Source: Blepharisma stoltei
Taxonomy: Eukaryota > Ciliophora > Heterotrichea > Heterotrichida > Blepharismidae
Length of the DNA stretch: 64,000 bases
Assembly (NCBI GenBank): GCA_914767885.1
Contig: CAJZBQ010000048.1
Span: 186,001-250,000, forward strand
Direction of reading: 5' to 3'
This document shows, piece by piece, positions 63,786 to 64,000 of this stretch; position 1 is the first letter of the stretch, and each line of letters begins with the position of its first letter. Below the pieces are notes generated by a model, which was not told the DNA's origin, ran no database searches, and was given only the letters and a program-made list of their open reading frames with translations. The translations under genes and the position numbers were made by a program.

Positions 63786-64000
63786 ATGAATAATTTACGC
63801 TATTACCCATCAAGTCCTCGCTTCATTCAAAATTCAGGCGAGCGTTCTCATTGAAGTAAATTTACAATAAAAACTTCTCCAAGAACTCACTTGCAAGCTA
63901 AAACCTTAACATTAAACAAAAGAATCTATGAAATTGAAGAGCGCGTTCAGAGTGTCCCACCAGATGACCTAAAAGCTCAAATCATTCAGCTTTCAAGCAG
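63786..64000 (+). CDS. Hypothetical protein, 5' end only
   Basis: ATG 63786 opens MNNLRYYPSSPRFIQNSGER and continues with TGA as Trp (HWSKFTIKTSPRTHLQAK) into a helical stretch (RIYEIEERVQSVPPDDLKAQ) to the window edge. Too short to classify. Confidence 0.5.

Noticed and set aside
1-64000. rRNA genes, canonical tRNA genes, CRISPR arrays, bacterial operons or Shine-Dalgarno sites
   Set aside because: None seen; gene structure, introns and code are eukaryotic. Only one tRNA-like box pair was noted, inside a repeat.
1-64000. TGA as a normal stop codon
   Set aside because: It would truncate RBBP4, the actin-like protein, TBCK, ATG13 and the carboxypeptidase at conserved tryptophans.
1-64000. 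Macronuclear (somatic) origin of the window
   Set aside because: Too many conserved genes are broken by precisely removable inserts; possible only if this assembly mixes in unprocessed DNA.

Overview
The window reads as germline (micronuclear-type) DNA of a heterotrich ciliate, most likely Blepharisma or a close relative. Four observations point there. (1) TGA is read as tryptophan: it sits at the conserved W of a WD repeat in the RBBP4 homologue, at a conserved W of an actin-like protein and at two W positions of a cytosolic carboxypeptidase, while genes end in TAA or TAG. (2) Spliceosomal introns are tiny (15, 16 or 17 nt, GT...AG). (3) The DNA is AT-rich and gene-dense. (4) About 18 MITE-like elements and many short TA-bounded segments interrupt genes, and their removal restores reading frames exactly. 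They therefore look like internal eliminated sequences (IESs). Blepharisma is known for TGA=Trp, 15-16 nt introns and MITE-rich IESs; assignment to that genus is inference.

Layout: 1-4.7 kb holds a cyclic-nucleotide-binding protein (partial), a decayed copy of it, and a protein kinase with a C-terminal RING. 5-13.9 kb holds a GC-rich repeat, a tesmin/LIN54-like CXC protein, an axonemal-type protein, ATG13 and several unknown and coiled-coil proteins. 14-20.6 kb holds LTO1, a gene split by layered insertions, and NCBP1 (CBP80). 20.7-32.6 kb holds TBCK, a membrane protein, an NIF-type phosphatase, an importin-7/8-like karyopherin and a kelch protein. 32.7-35 kb is poor in genes. 35-45 kb holds a second kinase, an actin-like protein, VPS4, RBBP4 and TMEM164, with a local duplication of the VPS4/RBBP4 divergent promoter. 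45-53 kb holds a secreted Cys-rich protein, a pirin with a signal peptide and an ABHD13-like hydrolase. 53-64 kb holds HEATR6, coiled-coil and SEL1 proteins, and a tubulin-type carboxypeptidase.

The genes are a eukaryotic housekeeping and ciliary mix, not operons. The distinctive biology is the insertion landscape. MITEs lie between TTA/TAA direct repeats in a C-TTA-G context, one of them inside a 16-nt intron and one nested in another. A second class is GC-rich retroposon-like inserts with 8-16 bp target-site duplications, some stacked on each other. Short (about 60-110 bp) TA-bounded IESs also occur inside conserved domains. Coordinates of split genes below span their insertions; boundaries were read by eye and restored frames were checked by codon arithmetic.
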